The notes beneath the pieces were generated by a model that worked only from the letters and a program-made list of their open reading frames with translations, did not search any database and was not told the origin of the DNA. Position numbers and translations under genes: made by a program. DNA of 62,496 bases from NCBI RefSeq assembly GCF_902499075.1, contig NZ_CABVPP010000045.1:1-62496 (forward strand), given 5' to 3'. This stretch comes from Burkholderia pseudomultivorans (GTDB taxonomy: Bacteria; Pseudomonadota; Gammaproteobacteria; Burkholderiales; Burkholderiaceae). Shown here piece after piece: positions 18,569 to 25,802 of the stretch (positions within the stretch are counted from its first letter, which is position 1; each line of letters starts with the position of its first letter).

Positions 18569-18868
18569 ATGGACCAGCATCAACTGATCGGGCGGCTGAA
18601 CGCGCTCACCGACGACATCGAACATGCCGCGTCGATGGCCGACTGGGCGGAAGCCGCGCGCCTCGCGGAAGTCCGCTCGCCGCTCGTGATGGCGCTGACG
18701 GCAAACCAGCCGCCGGAAGGCCTCGCCGCGATTCGCCGCATCCAGGCCAGCAACGAGCGGATCTTCGCCGAAGCGCATCTCGCGCAGCGCGAGCTCGCCG
18801 ACGAATATCACGCGGCGATGGGCCGCGTGCAGGCCGTTGGCGAATACCACGACATGGCGCGCCTGTGA
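18569..18868 (+). CDS. fliT: Flagellar export chaperone FliT
   Basis: 99 helical residues beginning MDQHQLIGRLNALTDDIE, with the position, length and helix pattern of FliT. The family member in enterics binds FliD before export and also holds back FlhDC. Sequence conservation in FliT is low, so the call rests partly on its place right after fliD. Confidence 0.82.
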   Translation: MDQHQLIGRLNALTDDIEHAASMADWAEAARLAEVRSPLVMALTANQPPEGLAAIRRIQASNERIFAEAHLAQRELADEYHAAMGRVQAVGEYHDMARL

Positions 18869-18956
18869 CGCTGCCCGGCGCGCCGCCCGACGCCGCGCGC
18901 CACCCAAGGACAACAACCACTACACGCCGAAGTGAGGGCGTGCTCGTTCGACTCGA

Positions 18957-18982
18957 TGCCCGCCTTGCGCGGGCATTTTTTT
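18957..18982 (+). terminator. Rho-independent terminator of the fliD-fliT unit
   Basis: Hairpin TGCCCGC / GCGGGCA with a 5-nt loop, followed by seven T residues. Confidence 0.9.
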
Positions 18983-19064
18983 ATCCGGCCGATTCGGCGG
19001 GCGCTCTGGCTCGCCGTGCGCATCGCTACACCGCTCGCAATCCGCAGCCCCCTGCCCCAACGAC

Positions 19065-20636
19065 TCAACTACTCGACGAACACCCGCCGCAACTCGACCC
19101 GCACGAACTGGAACTGCACGAGCTCGACGACGAACAGCTCGCCCCGAAATCGCTCGAGTCGCTGCCGAACGACGAACCGGTCGATCCGCCCGCGCGCATC
19201 GCGGCCGCCATCAGCGGCGGCGGCTCCATCAACGCGCTCGCATACATCGCCCACACGGTGCCGGCCAGCGCGCCCGCGCCGAACAGCGCGGTGGCCCACA
19301 GCAAATCGTCCGGCGTACTGCGTTCGTCGTGGCGATCGTTGCGGTGCGCATCGAGCGTCGCCTGCCCGCCGACCGACAGGCCGCCGCGCCCGAAGCCCGT
19401 CAGACGCTCCGCGATGATGCCGTAGGCGATCGCGAACACGGCCATGCTGATGCCGAGCAGCAGCACCGGCCGCCCGCGACTGAGCCCGACCGCGAGTTTC
19501 GCGATGCCCGTGCCGAGCACGACCAGCACGATCGCGCGCGCGGCCAGCCGCGCCGTGCGCATCTCGCCTGGCGCCCAAAGCCAGGCGCGCCGGCGCACCG
19601 CATCCGCGTATTTGGCCGCGCGAGACGCAAGAAGCTGGCGGAACGCGCCGAAGCTCACCTCGCCGCCCGGTTGCGCGGCCAGCCATTCGCATTCGTCCGC
19701 GTAGTCGCCGGCGCGTGCCGGATCGACGAGCTTCACGCGCGCGCCCAGCCGTCCGGCCGTCCGCAGGTCGATCGCGCCCGCCTGGATCAGCGACAGCGTC
19801 ATCACCTGCACGACCCGCGTCTCTTCGCCCGCGATATACGCGACCTGCTCGGCGCTCAGGTCCGGCATCGCTTCGCGCGTGAATACGCGCCTGCGCCGGC
19901 AGCGGTATTCGATCTGCTGCAAACCGACGATCAGCAGCAGCGCGACGATGCAGGCCGGGATATAGAACGCGAGAAACTGCGGCCCCGTGTAGTTCAGCAC
20001 GTTGAGGTCCTGCGCCGACGCGCAGGTCGCGGCGACGCTGGCGGCAGCCGCCGGCCACACGAGCTTCGGCAGACGGTCGCGCCAGTTGCGCCGCGCCGCG
20101 GGTGCCGCGGCCTCACGCTCGCCCGCCGCGCTTGTGGCCGCGCCGCCGTCCGCGCGCGACGATCCGGCGTCGGCGCGCGAACGCGCGGGACGCGGCCAGA
20201 TCGATTCGGGCGGCTCGCAGCCGAACAGCCGGCGATAGCTGTCGAGCGTGTCGCGGTAGCGCTGCTCGTACACGCCGGCCTCGTCCGGCGCGCCGGTGCC
20301 CGGCATGTGATGCAGCGGCGCCTGCAATACGTCGGCACAGAACACGTCCCAGTATTCGAGCGTGTATTGCAGATGGAGATGCCATGCGGCGTCGACCGCG
20401 ACCGACGGCGTGACCGGATGCCCGGCCGCCTGCGCAAGGAACGCAAAACGCTTGTATTCGTCGATCACGGCCAGCGCGTGGTCGTGCGACCAGCCTTCGG
20501 CCTCGGCGAGACGCCGGCTGTACGGCAGCGGCGCATGCGGGTCGTCGGGAGAATAGGCGTTCAGGCGCGCGAGCAGCGCCTGCTGCGAGTCGGCCGGCAT
20601 GTCGCCGGCGATCGGGGAAGACAGGATGGAGGCCAT
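19065..20636 (-). CDS. TIGR04222-type membrane protein with N-terminal GRDP-like domain
   Basis: 523 residues. The N-terminal 150 residues carry VDAAWHLHLQYTLEYW, a motif of the glycine-rich-domain-protein-like family. A membrane helix follows near 205-225 (FLAFYIPACIVALLLIVG), then a soluble segment, and two or three helices between about 360 and 470. The C-terminus is a tail almost wholly of Ser, Cys and Gly (about 35 residues with several Cys), as is typical of TIGR04222 proteins. The function is unknown; the tail has been taken to suggest a processed or cross-linked product, but that is not proven. It converges on fliT and seems unrelated to motility. Confidence 0.78.
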   Translation of the reverse strand: MASILSSPIAGDMPADSQQALLARLNAYSPDDPHAPLPYSRRLAEAEGWSHDHALAVIDEYKRFAFLAQAAGHPVTPSVAVDAAWHLHLQYTLEYWDVFCADVLQAPLHHMPGTGAPDEAGVYEQRYRDTLDSYRRLFGCEPPESIWPRPARSRADAGSSRADGGAATSAAGEREAAAPAARRNWRDRLPKLVWPAAAASVAATCASAQDLNVLNYTGPQFLAFYIPACIVALLLIVGLQQIEYRCRRRRVFTREAMPDLSAEQVAYIAGEETRVVQVMTLSLIQAGAIDLRTAGRLGARVKLVDPARAGDYADECEWLAAQPGGEVSFGAFRQLLASRAAKYADAVRRRAWLWAPGEMRTARLAARAIVLVVLGTGIAKLAVGLSRGRPVLLLGISMAVFAIAYGIIAERLTGFGRGGLSVGGQATLDAHRNDRHDERSTPDDLLWATALFGAGALAGTVWAMYASALMEPPPLMAAAMRAGGSTGSSFGSDSSDFGASCSSSSSCSSSSCGSSCGGCSSSS

Positions 20637-20761
20637 CGGCGTGGGCGCGATGCGCGGACGGCCGCCGCGATCGTCGCTTGAGTTGTCGTTGCGGGCGATT
20701 CTCGCACAACGCGCTCACGCAACGGCGACGCACCGCGATGCGCGCCGGACGCCGACCACCG

Positions 20762-21091
20762 TCAGAACATCAACTGCCCCGGCGCGATATCGAGCGCGGC
20801 CGCGATCTTCTTGCGCATCGACTTGCGCAGTTTGTGGCGCTTCTCCCGCTTCGCGTAGACCGCCCGGCTGATGCCGAGCCGCTGCGCGACTTCGGCGCGC
20901 GTCAGCCCGAGATACTCGCGCCACGCGCGCACGGGCGTGCTGCCGTCGAACACCGAGCGGGTAACGACTTCGTGCGGAATTACCTTGCGCGCGTTGTCCC
21001 GCTGCGCGATGTAATCCGCGTACGGAATCACGACGAAGGCCGGCTCGCCGTCCGGCCCGTTGATGTACTGAATCGGGGTAGGTGTGCTCAT
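20762..21091 (-). CDS. Small helix-turn-helix regulator, antitoxin-like
   Basis: 109 residues. The N-terminal half (PAFVVIPYADYIAQRDNA) resembles the dimerising part of Phd/RelB-type antitoxins, and the C-terminal half is a Cro/CI-type HTH (LGLTRAEVAQRLGISRAVYAK). I chose ATG at 21091 rather than the codon 39 bp upstream because the fold begins with MSTPTPIQY. No toxin gene adjoins it on either side, so it may be an orphan regulator. It is the last host gene before attL; the 145 bp between it and the att core hold only the duplicated tRNA terminator-like hairpin. Confidence 0.72.
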   Translation of the reverse strand: MSTPTPIQYINGPDGEPAFVVIPYADYIAQRDNARKVIPHEVVTRSVFDGSTPVRAWREYLGLTRAEVAQRLGISRAVYAKREKRHKLRKSMRKKIAAALDIAPGQLMF

Positions 21092-21236
21092 CCGGTCACC
21101 ATCGTGCTGGGTTCGACGCAACCGCTTCACTTTCGGGCGGTCGCGCCTTCACGTTTGGCTGCAGTGCGGCCGACGATGTACTTCAGTGTGAGGAAACAAC
21201 GATGCGGAGAACCCGCTGAAAGCCTGATCAGGCCAT

Positions 21237-21282
21237 TTGGCGCGCCCGGCTGGGATCGAACCAGCAACCCCTGCCTTCGGAG
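21237..21282. repeat. attL core (46-bp copy of the tRNA-Arg 3' part)
   Basis: Identical to 58037-58082. It contains the tRNA from the anticodon loop to the CCA end; the 5' half is absent here, so this copy is not a working tRNA. Host sequence to its left still resembles the phage-side sequence left of the right copy, including a GCCTGATCAGGC terminator stem. Confidence 0.93.
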
Positions 21283-21336
21283 TTTTGTCAGCGCACCACG
21301 TTCCCTTATAAATCAATACCTTGCGCGACTCGCGGT

Positions 21337-21358
21337 CTGCAAAACCAAGGTGAATCAA
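21337..21358 (+). repeat. Left copy of the 22-bp imperfect repeat flanking the cargo cassette
   Basis: Matches 25263-25284 at 19 of 22 positions in the same orientation, with the 10-bp identical centre AACCAAGGTG. The two copies enclose darT, darG, the three-Cys gene and tcmP. Confidence 0.6.
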
Positions 21359-21387
21359 GCTCAATCAAGGCTAGGCCAGGCTCGCCC

Positions 21388-21405
21388 AACTGTAATTTCA
21401 CTGTA
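21388..21405 (+). repeat. Left copy of an 18-bp repeat, probable integrase arm site
   Basis: AACTGTAATTTCACTGTA, identical to 57971-57988 and in the same orientation. The copies lie 105 bp inside attL and 48 bp inside attR, as expected of arm-type integrase sites in attP. Confidence 0.7.
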
Positions 21406-21502
21406 CTTCCTCGGGTATGCGAGGCATCTAGGCACGATAAAATGTGCCCCATAACATCGCTCCGGCCCTTAAGGAGACGAACCACACCGCACACCTTCAA
21501 GT

Positions 21503-21529
21503 AGCTGCTTGCGGCCACACCAAGCAGCT
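21503..21529. promoter_or_regulatory. Inverted repeat upstream of darT
   Basis: AGCTGCTTG and CAAGCAGCT are separated by 9 nt, with CTTC/GAAG pairing beyond after one mismatch. It ends 47 bp before the darT start. It could be an operator for autoregulation by the antitoxin or a leader hairpin; there is no T-run for termination. Confidence 0.45.
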
Positions 21530-21576
21530 GAAGTGGCGGCCCTCCAACGGCGTCACGGTTTGCAACAAACGTCACC

Positions 21577-22161
21577 ATGGACCACCGGGTTACTGAATTC
21601 CATTGCATCATGCCGATTGCGAATTTGCCTTCGGTGTCTAACCACGGCATCGTGTCGTACGAACTAGCCGCCAAGCTGCCTCACCATTCCGTGGCAATGC
21701 AGCCCGTCCAAGAAAAACGGGACGTGAAGCAAGTCCCGCAGGGGCTCAGGCTGCACCAGTACGCGAACCTGTACTTTCATGCGCGCAATCCGATGATGTT
21801 CAAGCGCAGGGGCGAGACGGGGCAGCTCTGCGTCTTACGAATCTCTACCGATGTACTCGAAGTACCCGGTACCGTGATCTCGGACCAAAACGCGGCAAGC
21901 GACTGGGCCCGATTCTTGTCTCCTAGTCAGATGGACCGGCTAAACTACGATCGTATCTACGCTCAAGACTGGCGTGACCCCGATGAGGTCACGTTCTGGC
22001 GCAAAAAAGCTGCAAAGTGTGCGGAGGTATTGGTGCCGCATCGCGTAGAGAAGGCGTTCATTTTTGGTGCATATGCACGAGATAAGGCTGCAGCTAGTGC
22101 GGTCGGAAACGTTGCTCAAGGGCTGCCAGTTGTGATCAATGCAGACCTATTTTTTTTCTGA
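21577..22161 (+). CDS. darT: DarT-type DNA ADP-ribosyltransferase toxin (DUF4433)
   Basis: 194 residues with the DarT pattern: the N-terminal NLPSVSNHGIVS, Arg48 in VQEKRDVKQVP (NAD-contacting arginine), LHQYANLYFHARNPMMF (59-75), and Glu150 in CAEVLVPHRV, which aligns with the catalytic glutamate. DarT attaches ADP-ribose to thymidine in single-stranded DNA and blocks replication; in known cases it stops phage multiplication on infection. An in-frame stop at 21529 leaves ATG 21577 as the only reasonable start, and no Shine-Dalgarno sequence precedes it, so translation should be weak, as suits a toxin. The start MDHRVTEF lacks a few residues seen in longer homologues. G+C is below that of the phage genes. 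Confidence 0.88.
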   Translation: MDHRVTEFHCIMPIANLPSVSNHGIVSYELAAKLPHHSVAMQPVQEKRDVKQVPQGLRLHQYANLYFHARNPMMFKRRGETGQLCVLRISTDVLEVPGTVISDQNAASDWARFLSPSQMDRLNYDRIYAQDWRDPDEVTFWRKKAAKCAEVLVPHRVEKAFIFGAYARDKAAASAVGNVAQGLPVVINADLFFF

Positions 22162-22177
22162 CGAGGAGTTCGCGCTC

Positions 22178-23287
22178 ATGTTCAAGGCAATGATTGGCGA
22201 TATGTTCGAGAGCGACGCGCAAACCTTGGTCAACACGGTTAATTGCGTAGGAATTATGGGAAAGGGGGTCGCACAAGAATTTAAGCGCCGCTTTCCCGCG
22301 ATGTTTGATGACTATAAAGCCAGATGTGATCGCCACGAGGTCCGCCTTGGTCGGCCGTACATCTATAGCGATCTTTCTGGATTAAAGATTCTGAACTTTC
22401 CAACGAAAGACCATTGGCGCTCTCCATCTCGTCTGAGCGAGATCGAGAAGGGACTCGACTATTTGGTCGCACATGTTGATGAATGGGACATCAAAAGCAT
22501 CGCCATGCCCCCGCTCGGCTGCGGTAATGGTGGTCTCGACTGGTCAGAAGTCGCGCCAATGATTTATCGAAAATTCCGATCTTTGCAAGTTGACGTGGAA
22601 TTGTACGCTCCTTATGGAACGCCTAAGTCTGAGCTGACAGAGGCATTTCTTAGCGCCCCTACTCAAATGTCGCTTGAAGGCAAAGGCCGGAAGGCCGACG
22701 CGTTTCGTCCCGAATGGGCGGTGCTGATCGAAATCCTACGGGAGCTCCAGAGTCAGCCGTACGCCAATCCAGTCGGACGAACGATTTTCCAAAAAATCTG
22801 CTACATCGCCACTGAAATGGGAATTCCGACCGGATTCACCTTTGGAAAAGGTAGTTACGGCCCATTCTCGGAAGATGTAGGCAAAGCGCTTCACGTCTTT
22901 GCGAATAAGAATTGGCTTCAAGAAGAACAATTAGGCAGAATGATTGCGATGCGAGTAACCCCTCAATTCGCACGCGAGGCGAAAAACTATGCCGAACAAA
23001 TCGAGCTAAACAGGAAGAAGATCGACAAAGCCGTTGACCTATTTAGCCGAATCAAGTCGACCGAACAAGCAGAAGAAGTGCTAACCGTACTGTATGCCAG
23101 CCGACAGATTAAGAGTTCACCGAATGAGGCGGTCGAGGAATCAAAGTTGGTGGACTTTATCGTAGATTGGAAGCGTTCCTGGAATACAGATCAAAAAAGG
23201 CTTGCTGTTGAAAATGCAATCCGAAATTTGGTTATGCTTGGCTGGATGCGCGTTACTCCAAGCAATTCCTGTACCGCAATGGTCTAA
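22178..23287 (+). CDS. darG: DarG macrodomain antitoxin
   Basis: 369 residues. The first 150 or so are a macrodomain (TLVNTVNCVGIMGKGVAQEF near 16-35, then PPLGCGNGGLDW), the ADP-ribosyl-glycohydrolase that removes ADP-ribose from DNA. The C-terminal part (about 180-369) is the toxin-binding region of DarG proteins; its segment FQKICYIATEMGI ... GSYGPFSEDV recalls Panacea/SocA-like folds. I chose ATG 22178 because GAGGAG lies 9 bp before it; an earlier ATG at 22139 overlaps darT and has no such site. The gene starts 16 bp after darT, so the two are co-transcribed and the antitoxin has the stronger ribosome site. Confidence 0.88.
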   Translation: MFKAMIGDMFESDAQTLVNTVNCVGIMGKGVAQEFKRRFPAMFDDYKARCDRHEVRLGRPYIYSDLSGLKILNFPTKDHWRSPSRLSEIEKGLDYLVAHVDEWDIKSIAMPPLGCGNGGLDWSEVAPMIYRKFRSLQVDVELYAPYGTPKSELTEAFLSAPTQMSLEGKGRKADAFRPEWAVLIEILRELQSQPYANPVGRTIFQKICYIATEMGIPTGFTFGKGSYGPFSEDVGKALHVFANKNWLQEEQLGRMIAMRVTPQFAREAKNYAEQIELNRKKIDKAVDLFSRIKSTEQAEEVLTVLYASRQIKSSPNEAVEESKLVDFIVDWKRSWNTDQKRLAVENAIRNLVMLGWMRVTPSNSCTAMV

Positions 23288-23462
23288 ATAGCGGGCTCTA
23301 GTTTTTGGGGTGGATCGTCAGTCCGTCGCTCCACCCTCATACCATCAACACACCTTCACGGTTGCAAATTCCCAAGGCGCTGGCGCGGCGTGTCACAATC
23401 CCTATTTTCGTCGCACGACTCAGGAACATGTACCGTGCGTTCTGAAGTCGGGAGGATCACCC

Positions 23463-24317
23463 GTGGGACAAGACAGCCGCATAGAATGGACTCACCACAC
23501 ATTCAATCCTTGGTGGGGGTGTACCCGAGTCTCTCCTGCATGCAAGTACTGCTACGCGGACAGTTGGGCTCAACGCTTGGGCTTAGATCTTTGGGGCGAC
23601 GCTGCAGGGCGAAGATTTTTCTCTGACGCACACTGGCGGGAGCCGTACAAGTGGAACAAGGCGGCCGAAGCCAAAGGTGAAAGACGCCGAGTTTTCTGCG
23701 CATCGATGGCTGACTTGTTTGAGGACCGCGACGAGCTCAATCCTTGGAGGGAACGTCTCTGGCCGATCATTGAAGAGACCACGTCCCTTGATTGGCTACT
23801 CCTAACTAAGCGGCCCGAATTGGTTAAAAGCATGGTTCCGTGGAAGCGAAAATGGCCGTCTAATATTTGGTTAGGAACGACAGCCGAAAACCAAGTGTGG
23901 GCGAAGGAACGCATTCCTCATTTGCTGAAGATCCCGGCGCGCGTTCGCTTCGTTTCCTGCGAGCCCCTTCTCGGTCCACTCAATCTACAGAAATGGCTGT
24001 CCGCACCGGGCGAAAAGAAGGGCCTGCATTGGGTCATCGCTGGCGGCGAATCTGGCTCCAAGGCGCGCCCGATGAATCCAGAATGGGCCGAATCATTGCG
24101 TGATCAGTGCCTTGAATCGGGCACGGCATTTCACTTCAAGCAATGGGGGCACTGGGGACCGGAATCGGCAGCAGATCGAAAGGCCGTTCAATTTGTCGAG
24201 ATGATTGACTCGAATCATCAACCGATCGTATTGTATAAACTCGGAAAGCATGCAACTGGCCGCCACCTCGCGGGTCGCACATGGGATCAATTCCCTGAGC
24301 CGGACACACAAGCATGA
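23463..24317 (+). CDS. Gp37/Gp68-type three-cysteine protein (DUF5131)
   Basis: 284 residues starting at GTG 23463, which has GGAGG 7 bp upstream and puts the family start (SRIEWTHHTFNPWWGC) at the N-terminus. Three cysteines, 20, 27 and 30, form C-x6-C-x2-C in WGCTRVSPACKYCYA, a pattern like radical-SAM iron-sulfur ligands. Later conserved blocks are VFCASMADLFED, LLLTKRPE, WLGTTAENQ, RVRFVSCEPLLGP and WVIAGGESG, which fit a TIM-barrel radical-SAM-like enzyme. The frame extends upstream to 23310 with unrelated residues. It overlaps tcmP by 4 bp (ATGA). The function is unknown; the pair travels together in mobile elements. Confidence 0.85.
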   Translation: MGQDSRIEWTHHTFNPWWGCTRVSPACKYCYADSWAQRLGLDLWGDAAGRRFFSDAHWREPYKWNKAAEAKGERRRVFCASMADLFEDRDELNPWRERLWPIIEETTSLDWLLLTKRPELVKSMVPWKRKWPSNIWLGTTAENQVWAKERIPHLLKIPARVRFVSCEPLLGPLNLQKWLSAPGEKKGLHWVIAGGESGSKARPMNPEWAESLRDQCLESGTAFHFKQWGHWGPESAADRKAVQFVEMIDSNHQPIVLYKLGKHATGRHLAGRTWDQFPEPDTQA

Positions 24318-25216
24318 AATATAGACGATACGAGATAGACGAGAAGACCAGTCCGCTTTTCGACGAACTTCCACTACCTTCACTTGCGGAAGTCGAAGCA
24401 GGCATCAATCAGATTCAATTTCAAGGCTTGCAGGCTCCAGTATGGACCGAGCATAAAGCAAAACTGATCGCACTGTATCTCAAGTATTTCGTCTATGTTA
24501 CGAAGCACGGAACATATATAGATGGGTTCTCCGGCCCCCAGGAACCAGACGTACCCCACTCATGGTCAGCAAAGCTAGTCTTGGAGGGCCGGCCGGCGTG
24601 GCTGAGACATTTTTTTCTATGCGAACTCGACGACGAGAAAGTGTCTGCCCTGCGCCAGTTGGCCGAAGATGAAAGCGGGGTAGGAAAACGCAGCATTCAA
24701 ATACTCCCAGGGGATTTCAACGTACAAATCGATAAAATCCTAGACGGCGGCACGATCACTGAACGCGAGGCAACCTTCGCTTTACTCGACCAACGCACCT
24801 TTGAATGTCACTGGTCCTCGGTACAAAAACTGGCTCGCCACAAGCAAAGCTCAAAAATCGAGTTGTTTTATTTTCTAGCGGTCAAATGGATTCATCGCGC
24901 CCTCGGGGGAACTGGCGATGCGGGCGCTGCCGACGTTAAGGCGTGGTGGGGCCGCGATGATTGGCCGAACCTCAAGGGTGTGAGCCAAGATACCCTTCGC
25001 GATCTCATGCGTGACCGCTTCCTTACCGAGCTGGGATACAAATACGCGTACGCTTGGCCGATATACCAACGCAGCGGCGCAAATGGCGCGGTCATGTATT
25101 ACATGATTCACGCCACCGATAACGATGACGCACCGAAATTGATGTACAGGGCATATCGCAGAGCAGTTGCCGACGTGCCACCGTACGAGCAACTAAATCT
25201 CGAGCTTGACGAATAA
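24314..25216 (+). CDS. tcmP: Three-Cys-motif partner protein TcmP
   Basis: 300 residues. The family is named for its constant pairing with a three-Cys-motif protein, which is exactly the gene before it (ATGA overlap). The N-terminal WTEHKAKLIALYLKYF ... YIDGFSGP resembles motif I of Rossmann-fold methyltransferases, and FALLDQRTFECHW near 155 sits where the motif IV DPPG-like segment is expected; I infer a methyltransferase-like fold. No function has been settled for the family to my knowledge. Its G+C and codon use are like its three upstream neighbours and unlike the phage genes. Confidence 0.85.
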   Translation: MKYRRYEIDEKTSPLFDELPLPSLAEVEAGINQIQFQGLQAPVWTEHKAKLIALYLKYFVYVTKHGTYIDGFSGPQEPDVPHSWSAKLVLEGRPAWLRHFFLCELDDEKVSALRQLAEDESGVGKRSIQILPGDFNVQIDKILDGGTITEREATFALLDQRTFECHWSSVQKLARHKQSSKIELFYFLAVKWIHRALGGTGDAGAADVKAWWGRDDWPNLKGVSQDTLRDLMRDRFLTELGYKYAYAWPIYQRSGANGAVMYYMIHATDNDDAPKLMYRAYRRAVADVPPYEQLNLELDE

Positions 25217-25262
25217 AATCTCCGCTCCGCCCACATTCCACCTCGCTTCACATAGGCTAGAG

Positions 25263-25284
25263 CTGCATAACCAAGGTGCATAAA
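25263..25284 (+). repeat. Right copy of the 22-bp imperfect repeat flanking the cargo cassette
   Basis: Partner of 21337-21358 (19 of 22 identical). It lies 46 bp after the tcmP stop and overlaps the first two TGCATAA copies. Confidence 0.6.
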
Positions 25285-25364
25285 ACTGCATAACAAAATC
25301 GCCCCGTCGACCATCGCGCGGACCACGTCGGCCGGTCCGTAGCGCCCAGCGCATGAGTGCATAA
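25264..25364 (+). repeat. Four TGCATAA copies upstream of cos
   Basis: Copies at 25264, 25277, 25287 and 25358. Repeated short sites beside cos could be terminase-binding elements; this is inference from position. Confidence 0.5.
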
Positions 25365-25539
25365 AAGCCGTTCGTATTTGCGGGCAGGTGGGGCGGGGGC
25401 ACAACTGCGCGCATGAATTCGCATCGCTGCGCACCAAAACGCACGATTTCCGCGCGCCGCGAATCGCCCAGAACCCCGCACCACAAGGGCCGCCGAGCTG
25501 GTCGGCCGAGTGCACAAAAACCACCCTGCCAAGCGAAGC

Positions 25540-25558
25540 GCGCAGGCGGGGAGGGGAC
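25540..25558. other. Candidate cos site
   Basis: GCGCAGGCGGGGAGGGGAC shares 13 of 19 positions with the P2 cohesive end as I recall it (GGCGAGGCGGGGAAAGCAC), including the run AGGCGGGGA. It lies between the cargo and the Q portal gene, where P2 has cos. Confidence 0.6.
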
Positions 25559-25736
25559 CGCGCAGCGGCGGCCGCAGCGCAGGCCGGCATCCCCTCCCCC
25601 CATCCCCCATCCCCCGGATGCCGGCCACGGCCACACGACAGCCTCCGCGCGCCCTTCGCAGCAAGGCGTCCGACCCTGAACTACCCCGCGCCGGCCAACC
25701 GGCTGTAGCGCCTCTATTCGCGCGGGCGCCAGACGC

Positions 25737-25773
25737 AAAAAAAGGCCGCGCCCGGTTGCCCGGTGCGCGGCCC
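25737..25773 (-). terminator. Rho-independent terminator of the P-Q transcript
   Basis: On the minus strand GGCCGCGC / GCGCGGCC pair across a 13-nt loop and are followed by seven T residues, 30 bp after the portal stop codon. Confidence 0.88.
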
Positions 25774-25802
25774 TGCCGCATGACTTCGAATCGCCGTGTG
25801 CG

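Larger units (their letters stand above)
25217..25802. other. Intergenic region with cos candidate, short repeats and late terminator
   Basis: 586 bp between tcmP and the portal gene. It holds the right copy of the cassette-flanking repeat, four TGCATAA copies, a P2-like cos candidate and the terminator of the Q-P unit. Overlapping Arg/Pro-rich frames in the GC-rich part show no family resemblance and are not called. Confidence 0.7.

Noticed and set aside
21149-21364. 71-codon leftward frame over attL
   Set aside because: Contains AGVAGSIPAGRA, the known false translation of tRNA genes.
21306-21674. 122-codon leftward frame upstream of darT
   Set aside because: Overlaps the darT start and control region, shows no family resemblance and has no ribosome site I could identify.
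22139-22177. Earlier start of darG overlapping darT
   Set aside because: No ribosome site, and the 13 extra residues do not belong to the macrodomain; ATG 22178 has GAGGAG in front.
25193-25781. Several overlapping Arg/Pro-rich frames between tcmP and the portal gene
   Set aside because: Compositional frames over the cos region; none resembles a known protein.
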